Below are positions 1 to 9,400 of a DNA stretch of 53,063 nucleotides, piece by piece. Position 1 is the first letter of the stretch. The number at the start of each line of letters is the position of its first letter. A program made the position numbers and the translations under genes. The notes below the pieces were generated by a model. The model was not told the origin of the DNA. It was given only the letters and a program-made list of their open reading frames with translations, and ran no database searches. The stretch is from Burkholderiaceae bacterium (GTDB lineage: Bacteria; Pseudomonadota; Gammaproteobacteria; Burkholderiales; Burkholderiaceae_C): positions 1 through 53,063 of the forward strand of contig JAFEHU010000053.1 in the NCBI GenBank assembly GCA_017848435.1. Reading direction: 5' to 3'.

Positions 1-96
1 AGGTGCCAGCGGCGCCGGCCTTTACCCCCTGTCCCCGATCAACTCAGGTGGGGGAGTTTGAGGTGGCCATAACTGGGGGAATTTGGGTGGCCGCCG
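1..96. mobile_element. End of an IS21-family-like insertion sequence (fragment)
   Basis: Two imperfect direct repeats are visible: GGGGGAGTTTGAGGTGGCC at 50-68 and GGGGGAATTTGGGTGGCC at 75-92. Tandem terminal repeats of this G-rich kind are, from memory, typical of IS21-family ends (the istA/istB elements). Only the end lies in the window; the transposase genes would be to the left. The exact border is uncertain and lies at about 93-100, because the reading frame of the next gene runs open through it. The family name is recognition, not a database match. Confidence 0.6.
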
Positions 97-1471
97 GGGC
101 ACCCTGGCCTTCTACGAGGCCAACATCCATGCGGTCCTGCGTGCTGACAGCAGCTCAACGCGTTCTGATTGGGTCCCGCCTCTTTTGGAAGAGGAGATTC
201 ACGCTCTTCGCGTGGCGAGGCGTGCGTTGGCTGCCGAAACGACGTGGACATTGGGTACAGACCAGAAGGTACGTGTGCTAACCAACCTGGCGAATACCCT
301 GAATTGCTGCGGGCGCGTCGTGGAAGCTGTCGAACTCTGGGATGAGGCGCTGTCCGAGCATCCAAACTTTGGCATGGCGATGGGCAACAAGGGGCTGGCC
401 CTGTACTGGTATGCGCGTTACGCGGGCACTGGGCAGGAACAGGCGCTGCTCATGCGCACCAGCTACAGCACGCTCGTCGCGGCACTGCGGGCTGGTGTTG
501 AGCCGCATGCTCGGGCGCAAATGGAGGACTTGGTAGCTCACCTTCGAAGCCGTGCGGGTTGGGACGAGGTGGAGGTTCCTCTTCACCCTTTTCAACGTGG
601 GCGTTCCAAGCAAGAACGGCGGTATCGGCGTTGGTGTGTGCAGCATCGTGCGGTCCTCAGCTCGATCAATGACGTCGAACTAGGGGCCGAAGCGCTGCAG
701 GATACGTTGACGCTGCCCTCCATCACAGTCCCGGTGGACGAGGCTACAGCGCTGATGCCGCGCCCTTACGCCATCTTCAATCAGCTGAAGCAAGAATACG
801 CTTCGGCGAGGTATCTTGTCTTTGACGCCCTGTGCGAGAAGGGCGACAAGTTGCACTTCGCGGACAAGGGCGTTGTCCTCTTCGATGCGCTGGACTACCG
901 CTTCTACCGAAGCTGGATCGAGAAGCTGAAGATGGCGTTCCTCGCTTTGCATGCCATCTTTGACAAGATCGCTTACCTAGTCAACGAGTATTGGAGGGTC
1001 GGGCTGGAGCCGAAGCGAGTTTCGTTCGCGTCAGTGTGGCGTTCCGCGGACCGTGCCAGCTCAGGGCTGTCGGCGAAGTTTGCGGCATCCAGCAACTGGC
1101 CCTTGCGAGGTTTGTATTGGCTAAGCCGCGATTTTCACTTGAAGCCCGTTGGCGAAGGGTCCGTCGATCCGGAGGCGAAGGTCTTGAACGAGATCCGCAA
1201 TCACATCGCACACAAATACCTGAGAGTTCATGACCATTTTCTGTACGACGCGGAGGGGGACCGGGCACGGAACGGGGATGAGCTTGGGTATGCCGTCTCT
1301 GACCAGGAACTTGAGCATCACGTTATGAAGCTGCTGAAGCTTGCGCGAAGCGGACTGATAGGACTGAGTTGTGCTGTGGTGCACGAAGAGGCGGAGGTGA
1401 AGATGAGGCTTGGAGATGAGGGCATTTTCCCCATGGTGCTTCCGGTCCTTGAAGACCAGTTCCGTCTGTAG
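83..1471 (+). CDS. LA2681-type HEPN domain protein, probably 5'-truncated
   Basis: The C-terminal half matches the LA2681 family of HEPN proteins as I know it: an FDKIAYLVNEYW segment, an NWPLRGLYWLSRD segment, then RNHIAH at residues 372-377, which fits the Rx4-6H catalytic motif of HEPN ribonucleases. The N-terminal part (about residues 60-140) is helical and TPR-like, with conserved-looking NKGLALYWYARYA. HEPN proteins often act as toxins that cut RNA in abortive infection. The frame begins with a TTG inside the flanking IS end, so the native N-terminus was probably lost to the IS insertion and the protein may or may not still be made. The stop lies 23 bases before the next gene's chosen start, which suggests an operon with the two following genes. 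Target and activity are unknown. Confidence 0.7.
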   Translation: MGGRRGTLAFYEANIHAVLRADSSSTRSDWVPPLLEEEIHALRVARRALAAETTWTLGTDQKVRVLTNLANTLNCCGRVVEAVELWDEALSEHPNFGMAMGNKGLALYWYARYAGTGQEQALLMRTSYSTLVAALRAGVEPHARAQMEDLVAHLRSRAGWDEVEVPLHPFQRGRSKQERRYRRWCVQHRAVLSSINDVELGAEALQDTLTLPSITVPVDEATALMPRPYAIFNQLKQEYASARYLVFDALCEKGDKLHFADKGVVLFDALDYRFYRSWIEKLKMAFLALHAIFDKIAYLVNEYWRVGLEPKRVSFASVWRSADRASSGLSAKFAASSNWPLRGLYWLSRDFHLKPVGEGSVDPEAKVLNEIRNHIAHKYLRVHDHFLYDAEGDRARNGDELGYAVSDQELEHHVMKLLKLARSGLIGLSCAVVHEEAEVKMRLGDEGIFPMVLPVLEDQFRL

Positions 1472-1481
1472 GCTGTTGCTC

Positions 1482-1488
1482 AAGGAGG
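1482..1488 (+). promoter_or_regulatory. Strong ribosome binding site fixing a TTG start
   Basis: AAGGAGG is a near-perfect Shine-Dalgarno sequence. It touches the GTG at 1489 directly, too close to serve it, but sits six bases before the TTG at 1495. I therefore place the start of the following gene at 1495. Confidence 0.6.
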
Positions 1489-1494
1489 GTGAGA

Positions 1495-2559
1495 TTGGCA
1501 AAAAACTACGTACCGTTGCGCGTCATTGAAAGCGGCTTCCTGCCCAAGGAGTTCGACATAGCGCACGACCTCTGCTTCGTGATCCACGATGCCATGGGTG
1601 CGATCCTGACCGACGGTGAAACGGGAGGTTTTTTCAAGCATCGCATTGCCTGGTCGGACCTGGAGTTGGGTGCTGCGTTCGATGCTGCAGAGAACCCAGT
1701 CGAGTGGCTCCGGGCCAACGACATGTCGCAGGACGCCGCGAAGATCTTGAAGTGTGTCACGTTCCCGGCGGTCCTTTCCGACATGCTGCACTGCCTCTAC
1801 GAAGCGCTGGAGTGTTCGCGCAAGGGCAAGCTGAACGTGACGTACATGCTATTGCGCAAGCCGCTGCAGGAAAGCCTGTACGTGTTCGAGGAGATCGTCA
1901 TCAGCCTTGAAGACTTCGCGCACAAGCTGAGCACGCAGCCGCTGAGTCTGCGCGCAGAGCGCGCGGGCGGCGTGGACGCCCACGCGCGCCGTATCGGCAG
2001 GGTGCTTGGAATTCTCGGTGCCGAGGTGAGGTTTTCTCCGAAGCGCCTTGCGGAATTGCGGTACGACAAGGCACTCGGCTTTGACGGCGCGTGCAACCGC
2101 GCGATCCACTTGTTCACCGAGCATCATGCTATCCGCACCGAGCTGATGAACATCAACTTCGTCTTCAGCGGACCTGCGGAAAAGCAGGCTCAGTGGGAGT
2201 ACCTGTACCTGCATCTTCCCTACGTGCTCGACTACATGCGTCTCGTGGTCGACCGCATCGCCCACGGTATGTCGCTGCTCGATCCGCGCTATCAGGAAGA
2301 TCTCACCCGGAAGATCACGGCTCTCTTTGGCCTGTGGACCGCCTGGGCCGATCCCGTGTCATTCGACGAAGCCCTTGCGGTTCACGCCCATGACCATCAG
2401 AGATGGCTAGAAGCGCACTGCGAGGAGCGCGGATACGACGACATTGACGCCGCCGACCTGCACACGATGGCACATGGCGGCTTCCCGGGCGAGGCGCCCA
2501 TGGTCCGACGTATTCGGTCCCGCCGCCAGGACAAGCCTTGGAAGCGGCGACGTCCATGA
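1495..2559 (+). CDS. Uncharacterised protein, second gene of the HEPN unit
   Basis: 354 residues, soluble, with no signal peptide or membrane segment. I do not recognise the family. The middle (about residues 95-145) contains a long helical stretch around TYMLLRKPLQESLYVFEEI, and the C-terminus is basic (RSRRQDKPWKRRRP), which could contact nucleic acid. Helical proteins with such a segment are common next to HEPN genes, but this is only an impression. It lies 23 bp after the HEPN gene, and its TGA stop overlaps the ATG of the next gene (ATGA), which indicates translational coupling. The three genes probably work together. The start is TTG at 1495, because AAGGAGG lies six bases upstream. Confidence 0.55.
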   Translation: MAKNYVPLRVIESGFLPKEFDIAHDLCFVIHDAMGAILTDGETGGFFKHRIAWSDLELGAAFDAAENPVEWLRANDMSQDAAKILKCVTFPAVLSDMLHCLYEALECSRKGKLNVTYMLLRKPLQESLYVFEEIVISLEDFAHKLSTQPLSLRAERAGGVDAHARRIGRVLGILGAEVRFSPKRLAELRYDKALGFDGACNRAIHLFTEHHAIRTELMNINFVFSGPAEKQAQWEYLYLHLPYVLDYMRLVVDRIAHGMSLLDPRYQEDLTRKITALFGLWTAWADPVSFDEALAVHAHDHQRWLEAHCEERGYDDIDAADLHTMAHGGFPGEAPMVRRIRSRRQDKPWKRRRP

Positions 2560-3713
2560 CTGGCGTGCCGAAATCCACCAGGGCGAGGAAGTCCGATGAC
2601 CGCCTTGTTTTCCAGTTTGCCGGTGTCGGTCCGGAGGAGATGACCGTCTCGGTGATACTGCCTGGTGACTTCCCGCACGAAGACCTTCTGATCCTCGGGC
2701 CTGTCCTAGAGGATGCCGGGGTGTTGACGCCCGGCTATGTCCCGCCGCCCATCGGCTTATGCCACCCCGAGGGTTTTCTCTACGAGCAGAGCGTGGAGCA
2801 CCGCGAGACCGTTCTGCTGCCCGATCGCAACATCGTCTCACGCTGGGCCCGTGTCGCCAAGGGCGCGCCTGCAGACGATGCCTCGCGCCTCGCCGCAGGC
2901 GTCCTGGCCTTTGCGCAGTGCCTCGAAATCAAGGTCGAACCTTCAGTCGCATTCCACGAACTCGCCTCCGGGCAAAGCAACGATTCCGCCAACGATGAGA
3001 TCGCCTGGTTCCGGGCCGCCGACAACGGTATCCCTCGCCAGTGGCTGGACTACGCGCTGGGGCGCATCGCTACGCTGCCATCTGTGCTGCGCCCGCACGC
3101 ACTGACGAATCATGACTTGGCCTATCCGCTACGCCGCTGGCGCCGCAACTACGCCGTGGCGCTGAAGATCGGCCAGTTAGAGCTCGATGGCCTGTCGCCT
3201 CTGCAGCGCATGCTCGGCCTCCTCGACTGGATGGAGCGCGAGTTCATCGTCGCAGGACCGGCTGCCCTGATGGCGTGTCTGTACTTCGCCCCGCACTCGC
3301 CCCCGCGCAAAGGGCTGCTCAAGCAGTTGAAATCTGCAGACCGAGAAGGCGCGCTGGTCGGCGCTCGCAACGTTGCATGGGACATCACCTACCTCAGCGA
3401 CTTCGTTCGGCGTGTGAACGAGGCGGAGGGCAAATCGGTCCGCTACCTCTTCGCCACTATGGACAAGTCGCTACAGCTGCTCGCCGCAGGCCTGTTTAAA
3501 TATGGCGGCGACGGATTTAGACCCGACATTCTTCAGCGTGACATGGCGCGATGGTGGCCTGCGGCCGACGCAAAGGCCATCTCAGCGCGAATGGACGCGT
3601 TGTTCGTCATCGCCGCGGCGTCAGCCGATTCGCCGCGTGAGAGGCGGGATGGGGACTTCGTCACCGACGCCATTTCGCGCGGTGAGCACGCCCTGAGGTC
3701 TTTTAGACCTTAG
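2556..3713 (+). CDS. Uncharacterised protein, third gene of the HEPN unit
   Basis: 385 residues. The ATG at 2556 overlaps the stop of the preceding gene (ATGA); an in-frame TTG at 2538 is less likely. I do not recognise the family. The segment ARNVAWDITYLSDF (about residues 275-288) recalls the N-x-x-WD motif of some PIN-like or toxin-associated proteins, but I see no full set of PIN acidic residues and do not assign that fold. There are no membrane segments. A small inverted repeat (AGGTCT, TTT, AGACCT) overlaps the last codons and may help end transcription. The position at the end of the HEPN-led unit suggests a partner or accessory role. Confidence 0.55.
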   Translation: MTGVPKSTRARKSDDRLVFQFAGVGPEEMTVSVILPGDFPHEDLLILGPVLEDAGVLTPGYVPPPIGLCHPEGFLYEQSVEHRETVLLPDRNIVSRWARVAKGAPADDASRLAAGVLAFAQCLEIKVEPSVAFHELASGQSNDSANDEIAWFRAADNGIPRQWLDYALGRIATLPSVLRPHALTNHDLAYPLRRWRRNYAVALKIGQLELDGLSPLQRMLGLLDWMEREFIVAGPAALMACLYFAPHSPPRKGLLKQLKSADREGALVGARNVAWDITYLSDFVRRVNEAEGKSVRYLFATMDKSLQLLAAGLFKYGGDGFRPDILQRDMARWWPAADAKAISARMDALFVIAAASADSPRERRDGDFVTDAISRGEHALRSFRP

Positions 3714-3751
3714 CCAGTCATTCCTGAGTGCAGGTCGCCGGCCCCCGAATG

Positions 3752-3767
3752 CTGTAATTTCGTACAG
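3752..3767. promoter_or_regulatory. LexA (SOS) box upstream of the AbiE-like/Hachiman operon
   Basis: CTGTAATTTCGTACAG matches the LexA consensus CTGT-N8-ACAG exactly and is palindromic at its ends. It lies 85 bp before the start of the first gene of the operon, a plausible promoter position, which suggests repression by LexA and induction on DNA damage. The match is seen in the sequence; the regulation is inference. Confidence 0.6.
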
Positions 3768-3816
3768 TATTTGGAGACCGGCGAAGGGGCGAGCTGCTGT
3801 TTAATAACATAGATTT

Positions 3817-3845
3817 GCACGATAACAGCATAAGTGTTATCGTGC
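3817..3845. promoter_or_regulatory. Perfect inverted repeat, probable operator of the AbiE-like operon
   Basis: GCACGATAACA (3817-3827) and TGTTATCGTGC (3835-3845) are perfect 11-bp arms around a 7-bp spacer, ending eight bases before the ATG at 3853. A related half-site AATAACA lies at 3803-3809. AbiEi-type antitoxins are known to repress their own promoters through inverted repeats, so the winged-helix protein encoded next is the likely ligand. As RNA the repeat would form a hairpin just before the start codon and could also limit translation; the ribosome site is weak (GGAAA). Confidence 0.65.
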
Positions 3846-3852
3846 GGAAATC

Positions 3853-4866
3853 ATGTTAGATCAGAAATCGGTTGTGGCGGCGCTGGTGAACGCCGTCAGG
3901 CGCTACATCCACGAGGTTCTCGGCATTGCCGTACCCGAAGCGAAGCCTTGGGCGCATGAAAAGAACCTGCCGTACTTCCTCAAGGACGCATTCCTGTTCA
4001 GCGAGATCGAACTGTTGGGGCAACCGATTGTCTTGGCAGTGGGCCGCCCCGAAACCAAGCGCACCCTTAGCGACGTGCGGACTTGGCTGAATCGGGTCCG
4101 AGAATTGGCTGGCGGACCGGTGATCTACGTTACCGAAGCCTTGGCCTCCTACGAACGTCGGCGCCTGATCGAGCTCAAAGTGCCATTCATTGTCCCGGGC
4201 AACCAGCTCTACGTCCCCGACCTGGGGCTTGATTTGCGCGAATATTTTCGCCAGCGTGCCGCGGCCGTTGAAGCCCTAAGTCCCTCGGCCCAGGCCATGC
4301 TGATCACCGCGCTGCTTCGCCATGTCTGGGAAGAGGAGTGGCGACCTGCCAAGACCGCCGCCGAGCTGGGTTACACGCCCATGACGCTGTCGCGTGTGAT
4401 CAAGGAATTGACTGGGGCGGGAATCGCGAGCCTGCACGTCGAGGGCCGCTCCCGGTGGCTGCGCATGGCTGGCCCACCGCAGGCGATCTGGGAGCGCGCG
4501 AAGCCCGCCCTACGAACGCCGATTCGCAACACATTTTGGGTTGCTGACTACACCGCCTTGGCGAACTACCCGCGCCGCTTAGCCGGCATGAGCGCCCTCG
4601 CGCGTCACTCCATGCTGGCCGAGCCCCGGTGGCCGGTCTATGCGATCAGCACTGCCGATTGGAAGGCTGCCACGGAAGCAGGCGTCCGGGAATTGCCCGA
4701 GCCTGTGGCTGGAGCGCAGGAATGGCAGGTTTGGAGTTACACGCCGGCGCTCGTCCCGGGCGAGCCCACAGTGGATCCGCTCTCCCTGACTCTCAGTCTC
4801 CAAGACAACGCCGATGATCGGGTTCAGATCGCGCTGGACGAACTGCAGGGGAAAATTCCATGGTGA
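3853..4866 (+). CDS. Winged-helix regulator, AbiEi-like antitoxin candidate
   Basis: 337 residues. About residues 140-200 form a winged helix: RHVWEEEWRPAKTAAELGYTPMTLSRVIKELTGAGI followed by a wing-like EGRSRWLRM. The N-terminal part (about 20-130) resembles a restriction-endonuclease-like or PDDEXK-type fold of the kind seen in regulators paired with AbiEii-like nucleotidyltransferases, but no catalytic set is evident. The stop overlaps the ATG of the nucleotidyltransferase gene by 7 bp, as in type IV toxin-antitoxin operons. A perfect inverted repeat eight bases upstream and an SOS box 85 bp upstream are probable control sites, the first for autorepression. It may control the whole operon, including hamA and hamB. 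The AbiEi name rests on arrangement and domain type, not a clear sequence match. Confidence 0.6.
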   Translation: MLDQKSVVAALVNAVRRYIHEVLGIAVPEAKPWAHEKNLPYFLKDAFLFSEIELLGQPIVLAVGRPETKRTLSDVRTWLNRVRELAGGPVIYVTEALASYERRRLIELKVPFIVPGNQLYVPDLGLDLREYFRQRAAAVEALSPSAQAMLITALLRHVWEEEWRPAKTAAELGYTPMTLSRVIKELTGAGIASLHVEGRSRWLRMAGPPQAIWERAKPALRTPIRNTFWVADYTALANYPRRLAGMSALARHSMLAEPRWPVYAISTADWKAATEAGVRELPEPVAGAQEWQVWSYTPALVPGEPTVDPLSLTLSLQDNADDRVQIALDELQGKIPW

Positions 4867-5645
4867 GGGGGCTCGACATCTTCCGCGAGTGGTTCGCCGC
4901 TTATGCTGACCAGTACGTCCTGATCGGCGGGACGGCCGCCACCCTGACCATGGAGGACGCCGGGCTCGAATTCCGCGCCACCAAGGACCTGGACATCGTC
5001 CTGCATGTGGAGGCGCTGACGCCGGCTTTCGGCGAGGCTTTCTGGAAATTCGTCGACGCCGGCAAGTACGAGATCCGCCAGGCCAGCGAGACCGGCAAGC
5101 CCAACTTCTACCGCTTCAACAAGCCGGGCGACGAACGCTTCCCGGCGATGGTCGAACTCTTCGCCCGCGCGCCCGATGGATTGAAGCCGGCCGAAGGCAG
5201 CCATCTGACCCCGATCCCGCTCGACGAAGCCGTCGCAAGCCTTTCCGCGATTCTGCTGGACGAGGCCTACTACGCCTTCATCATGGCGGGACGCCGGGAA
5301 ACCGACGGCCTGCCATGGGTCGGCGAGGACCGCTTGATTCCGCTCAAGGCCGTCGCTTGGCTGGAGCTCAGCGCCCGCAGGGAGAAAGGCGAGAAGGTGG
5401 ACGCCAAGGACGTGCGCAAGCACCTCAACGACGTGCTGCGCTTGTCGCAGCTGCTGGCGTCCACCACCCGCATCGCACTCGACCAGAAGATCGCCGAGGA
5501 CCTGGCGCGGTTTCTCACAGCGATCGCCGCCGACACGAGCATCGACCCGAAGACGCTGCAGCTCGGCGCAGTCACCGTTGCCGAACTGGTTGGCCGGATC
5601 GGCCAAGCCTACGGCATCGACCTACAGGCCAAGCCGGAAAAGTGA
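4860..5645 (+). CDS. Nucleotidyltransferase, AbiEii-like toxin candidate
   Basis: 261 residues. The polymerase-beta nucleotidyltransferase signature is present: GG at residues 23-24 (LIGGTAATL) and T-K-D-L-D at 41-45, giving the metal-binding pair D43 and D45; a further acidic candidate is E-L-F near residue 100. AbiEii and related toxins transfer nucleotides to tRNA or protein targets and arrest growth. The gene overlaps the regulator by 7 bp and is followed 17 bp later by hamA, so the four genes appear to be one transcript. It could be an independent toxin-antitoxin module that stabilises the island, or an accessory part of Hachiman. The fold is secure; target and toxicity are not known. 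Confidence 0.7.
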   Translation: MVRGLDIFREWFAAYADQYVLIGGTAATLTMEDAGLEFRATKDLDIVLHVEALTPAFGEAFWKFVDAGKYEIRQASETGKPNFYRFNKPGDERFPAMVELFARAPDGLKPAEGSHLTPIPLDEAVASLSAILLDEAYYAFIMAGRRETDGLPWVGEDRLIPLKAVAWLELSARREKGEKVDAKDVRKHLNDVLRLSQLLASTTRIALDQKIAEDLARFLTAIAADTSIDPKTLQLGAVTVAELVGRIGQAYGIDLQAKPEK

Positions 5646-5662
5646 GAAGGGAGATTTCGCGC

Positions 5663-6442
5663 ATGGGCCTTTACAAGAACTGGTGCATCGGCACCGAGGA
5701 AAAGAACAAGAGGAAGTCGCTCCGCACCTATATCGAGAAGAAGGGCGGGCGCGCGAAGGTTCTCTCGACGCTCGCGCAAACCGTCAAGGCTCACTACGAC
5801 CACACCGACCACATCGCGGACGATGTCGCCCGCCTGGGCTACAAGGCAGCCGCCGAGATCCTGCGCGCGTTGTTGCCGCAGTCACCTCGGGCGCGCTCGG
5901 GCGATCTCGGCGAAATCCTTGCGTCTGAGCTGGTCGAGGAGGAGACGAACTTCAGCGTTCCCGTACGGCGGATGCGATTCAAGGATGGACGCGAAGTTGC
6001 CATGCGGGGTGATGACTTCATTGGCGTGGGCCGCGATAGCGAGGACAAGCTCTGGCTGCTCAAGGGTGAGTCAAAAAGCCGCGAGATTCTCGGCAAGACG
6101 ACGGTTGCCGAGGCGCGCGAAGCCTTGACACGGCACGATGGTCGCTGCACGCCGAACTCCCTGCTGTTCATCGCCAACCGGCTGCTCGATAGCGCTGACG
6201 CGGATGAACAGGAACTGGGCCGCATCATCCGCGATGAAGTAGGCCTGAGCGCGCTTCGGCCCGGTCGCATCGACCACATGCTGTTCACGCTCTCCGGGAA
6301 CGAAGCTGGCGCGCAGCTTGAGGAAGATTTGGAGAACGCGGCCACTGATCGCAACCAGCACGTCGCTAACCTGCGAATCGAGGACCACCAGAACTTCATC
6401 GCCGCGGTCTACGAGGAGGCTATGAATCTTGGAGACAAGTGA
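5663..6442 (+). CDS. hamA: HamA, Hachiman anti-phage nuclease (DUF1837)
   Basis: 259 residues, the usual size for HamA. The DUF1837 core is visible: GDLGEILASEL (E84), RGDDFIG (D117/D118) and LKGESKS with E136 and K138, the D...ExK arrangement of a PD-(D/E)xK nuclease. In Hachiman, HamA is held inactive by the helicase HamB and degrades DNA when infection damages DNA. The ATG at 5663 is preceded by AAGGGAG; the reading frame is open further upstream, but that part overlaps the nucleotidyltransferase gene and is not used. It overlaps hamB by 14 bp. All catalytic residues I can check are intact. Confidence 0.88.
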   Translation: MGLYKNWCIGTEEKNKRKSLRTYIEKKGGRAKVLSTLAQTVKAHYDHTDHIADDVARLGYKAAAEILRALLPQSPRARSGDLGEILASELVEEETNFSVPVRRMRFKDGREVAMRGDDFIGVGRDSEDKLWLLKGESKSREILGKTTVAEAREALTRHDGRCTPNSLLFIANRLLDSADADEQELGRIIRDEVGLSALRPGRIDHMLFTLSGNEAGAQLEEDLENAATDRNQHVANLRIEDHQNFIAAVYEEAMNLGDK

Positions 6443-9400
6443 CGAGCTGAGAGCCTTCCTAGAGAATGCAACGCAGCAGGGTGTCTGGGGGCGGCTGCAG
6501 GACCGCGGCGCGGCCTGGTCCATCATGCGGCGGGCGGGTGTTCTGCCCGACGACGCACCGCCGCTGGGCGACACCATCGAAGTCGACTTGGCCGAACACG
6601 GGTTCTCGCTGCTGCGCGCGGCGCTGGCGTTGCGCGAGCGCGACGGCAATTCGCCGCTGTGCCTGCTCGCGTTCGAGCGCGCAGGAAACGCCTTCGAATC
6701 GCTGGTGCGCAACGGCGATCCGAATGACGAGGCGCGCGGCTTCCTTCGCACGATCGCGGGCGCCGCGTATCACCTCGCGGGCTTTTCTGCTATTGCCTAC
6801 TCCTTGTTCGGTGAACAGCAGGTGTCCGGCCTCAATGCCAATGCCGCCGAGGCCGCGCTGATCCTGCTGATCCTGCGCGACCTACAGCGGCTCAAGGCCT
6901 ATGTGCGAGAACAACTGCTCGATGAAGAGCACAGCGATGCCCGGGTGGCCGCCCTGCTGGAGCGCGGCGAGATCGAGCCCGACGAGGCGATCGCGATCAT
7001 CCTCAACACCACCGTCTGCCGCGCCCTGGCCTTCTTCGACTTCGCTTTACAAACAGGCGAGGAATCGCTGCTGGAGACGACCCGGGAACTCCTGGCCGAC
7101 GCGACGGAACTTGCGGACACAGCTGCTGCGGTGCCGCTGTGGTGGATCGTCAGACTGTGCGGCAGCATGGTCGACGACCTGTGGGACCACTCGCTGCACG
7201 AAACGCTTCCGCTGAACCCACCCCAGGGCGGCGAGGAACGCTATCCGGAACTGCGCCGGCTGTTCATCGCGTCGTTGTACGCGCGCAGGAGTGCGGAACT
7301 GGAGCTGTGGCCCTCGCAGCGCGAGGCCGCCAAGCGCTCGACCGACGTGTCTGACGATCTGGTAGTGGCCTTGCCCACCAGCGCGGGGAAAACGCGCATC
7401 GCCGAAATCGCTGCGCTGATGTGCCTGGCCGGAGACAAGCGCGTGCTGATCGTGACGCCGTTGCGCGCTCTGTCGGCGCAGACCGAGCGGTCTTTCCGTC
7501 AGACCTTCGGTCCGCTGGGGTTCTCGGTGTCCTCGCTCTACGGCGCCAGCGGGTTGTCGGCGAGTGACGAGGATGCCCTGAAGTCGATGGACATCATCAT
7601 CGCTACGCCCGAGAAACTCGACTTCGCTTTGCGCAATGACGCGTCGCTGATTAACGACATCGGACTGGTCGTACTCGACGAGGGCCACCTCATCGGCCCC
7701 ACGGAGCGGGAGATTCGCTACGAGATCCTCGTGCAGAAGCTGCTTCGCCGCGCCGATGCCGCCACGCGGCGCATTGTCTGTCTGTCGGCCATCCTGCCTG
7801 ATGGCCAGCAGCTGGAGGACCTGACGGCCTGGATCAGGAACGACGTCCTGGGCGAGCCGGTCCGGTCGTCCTGGCGGCCGACGCGCCAGCGCTTCGGCAG
7901 TCTGGTCTGGAAAGGGGAGTCGGCCACACTCAACTACGACCTCGAGGACCAGGGGCCATTCCTGGCCCGCTTCGTGGAGCGCATTCCCGCGCGCAAACCC
8001 GACAAGAGCGACTATCCCCGGGAGACCAAGGACCTCACGCTGTTCGCCGCCTGGAAGTTCGCCGAGCAGGGCAAACGGACCCTGATTTTCTCGACGCAGG
8101 CCAATTGGGTGGAGGGTTACGGGAAGACCGCCGTGCGTCTGCACAAGGTGGGCTACCTGCCGACCCTGCTCGACGACGAGGCTGAGATCCAACGGGCGTT
8201 GAAGGTGGGCGAAGAATGGCTTGGCGCCGCGCACCCCGCAGTGGCCTGCCTCAAGCTCGGCGTGGCCGTTCATCATGGGCGCCTGCCGAGCCCCTTCCTG
8301 CGCGAGCTGGAAGCGCTGCTCGCGCGTGGCGTGCTCAAGGTCATCGTCGCGTCGCCCACGCTATCGCAGGGCCTCAACCTGAACGCCGCGGTTCTGCTCG
8401 TCCCCTACCTGGTGCGGGCCGGCAAGCTCATCTCGGGGGAAGAATTCGCCAACGTGGCCGGCCGCGCCGGCAGAGCGTTCGTCGACGTGGAAGGGCTGGT
8501 CGTCCACGTCATCCCTGACAAGCCCGCCTTTCGCCTGCAGCAGTGGCGTGGCCTGGTCCAGTCGGCCAAGGCACGCACGCTGCAAAGCGGCCTGTACCAG
8601 ATCATCGCCGAGATCATCGAGCGGCTGTCGCGCGAAGGCGTGCTGGATCGCGCTGACGCGATCGAATACCTGTCGAACTCGCGGGAGGCATGGCGGTCCA
8701 AGGCGGAGCAGGCAGTATTGCTGGGGACCGGCACGCCGACCTCAGGCGCTGACGATGCGGAAGAGGAAGCGATCGACGAGGAGCCCATGTCGCACCTGGT
8801 CGAGAAGCTGGACGCGACGGTGTTGGGGCTGGTCGAGGCGTTGGATTCGGATAGTGACGATCTGCCGCGCCTGCTGGACGAGGCCTTGCAGGGATCGCTG
8901 TGGGCGCGCCAGATCGACCGTGAGGACGCCACCGTGCGGGAGGCCCACAAGGAGCTCCTGGAGGCGCGCGCCCGATTGATCTGGGCCAACACCACAGTCG
9001 GCGCGCGCAAGGGCCACTACGCCATGGGCGTGGGATTGGAAACGGGACTGGCCATCGACGGCATGGCCGATGTCCTCGATAAATTGCTGGACCAGGCCGA
9101 CGAGGCTTCGTTGGGGGACGACGGAGCGGCACTGGCGGAGGCGCTGGCGCAACTGGCGGCTCGGCTGCTGATCATCCGTCCTTTCGTTCCCGACAAGAAG
9201 AATGCGCTGCCCGCCGATTGGGAGGTGCTCCTCAAGCACTGGGTGTCCGGCACGGAGGTTGAAGTCATAGGCCCCGAGAACATGCGCGTCATTGAGGACG
9301 CGTTCGCGTACCGGCTGATGTGGGCGTTGGAAGCGCTGCGTACTCGCCGTGTCACGATGGGCTGGTCGGGAGACATCGTCTCCGGAGGCGCGGCCTCCTC

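Noticed and set aside
5315-5662. Upstream extension of the hamA reading frame
   Set aside because: It lies inside the nucleotidyltransferase gene and is not HamA-like; the ATG at 5663 with AAGGGAG is the better start.
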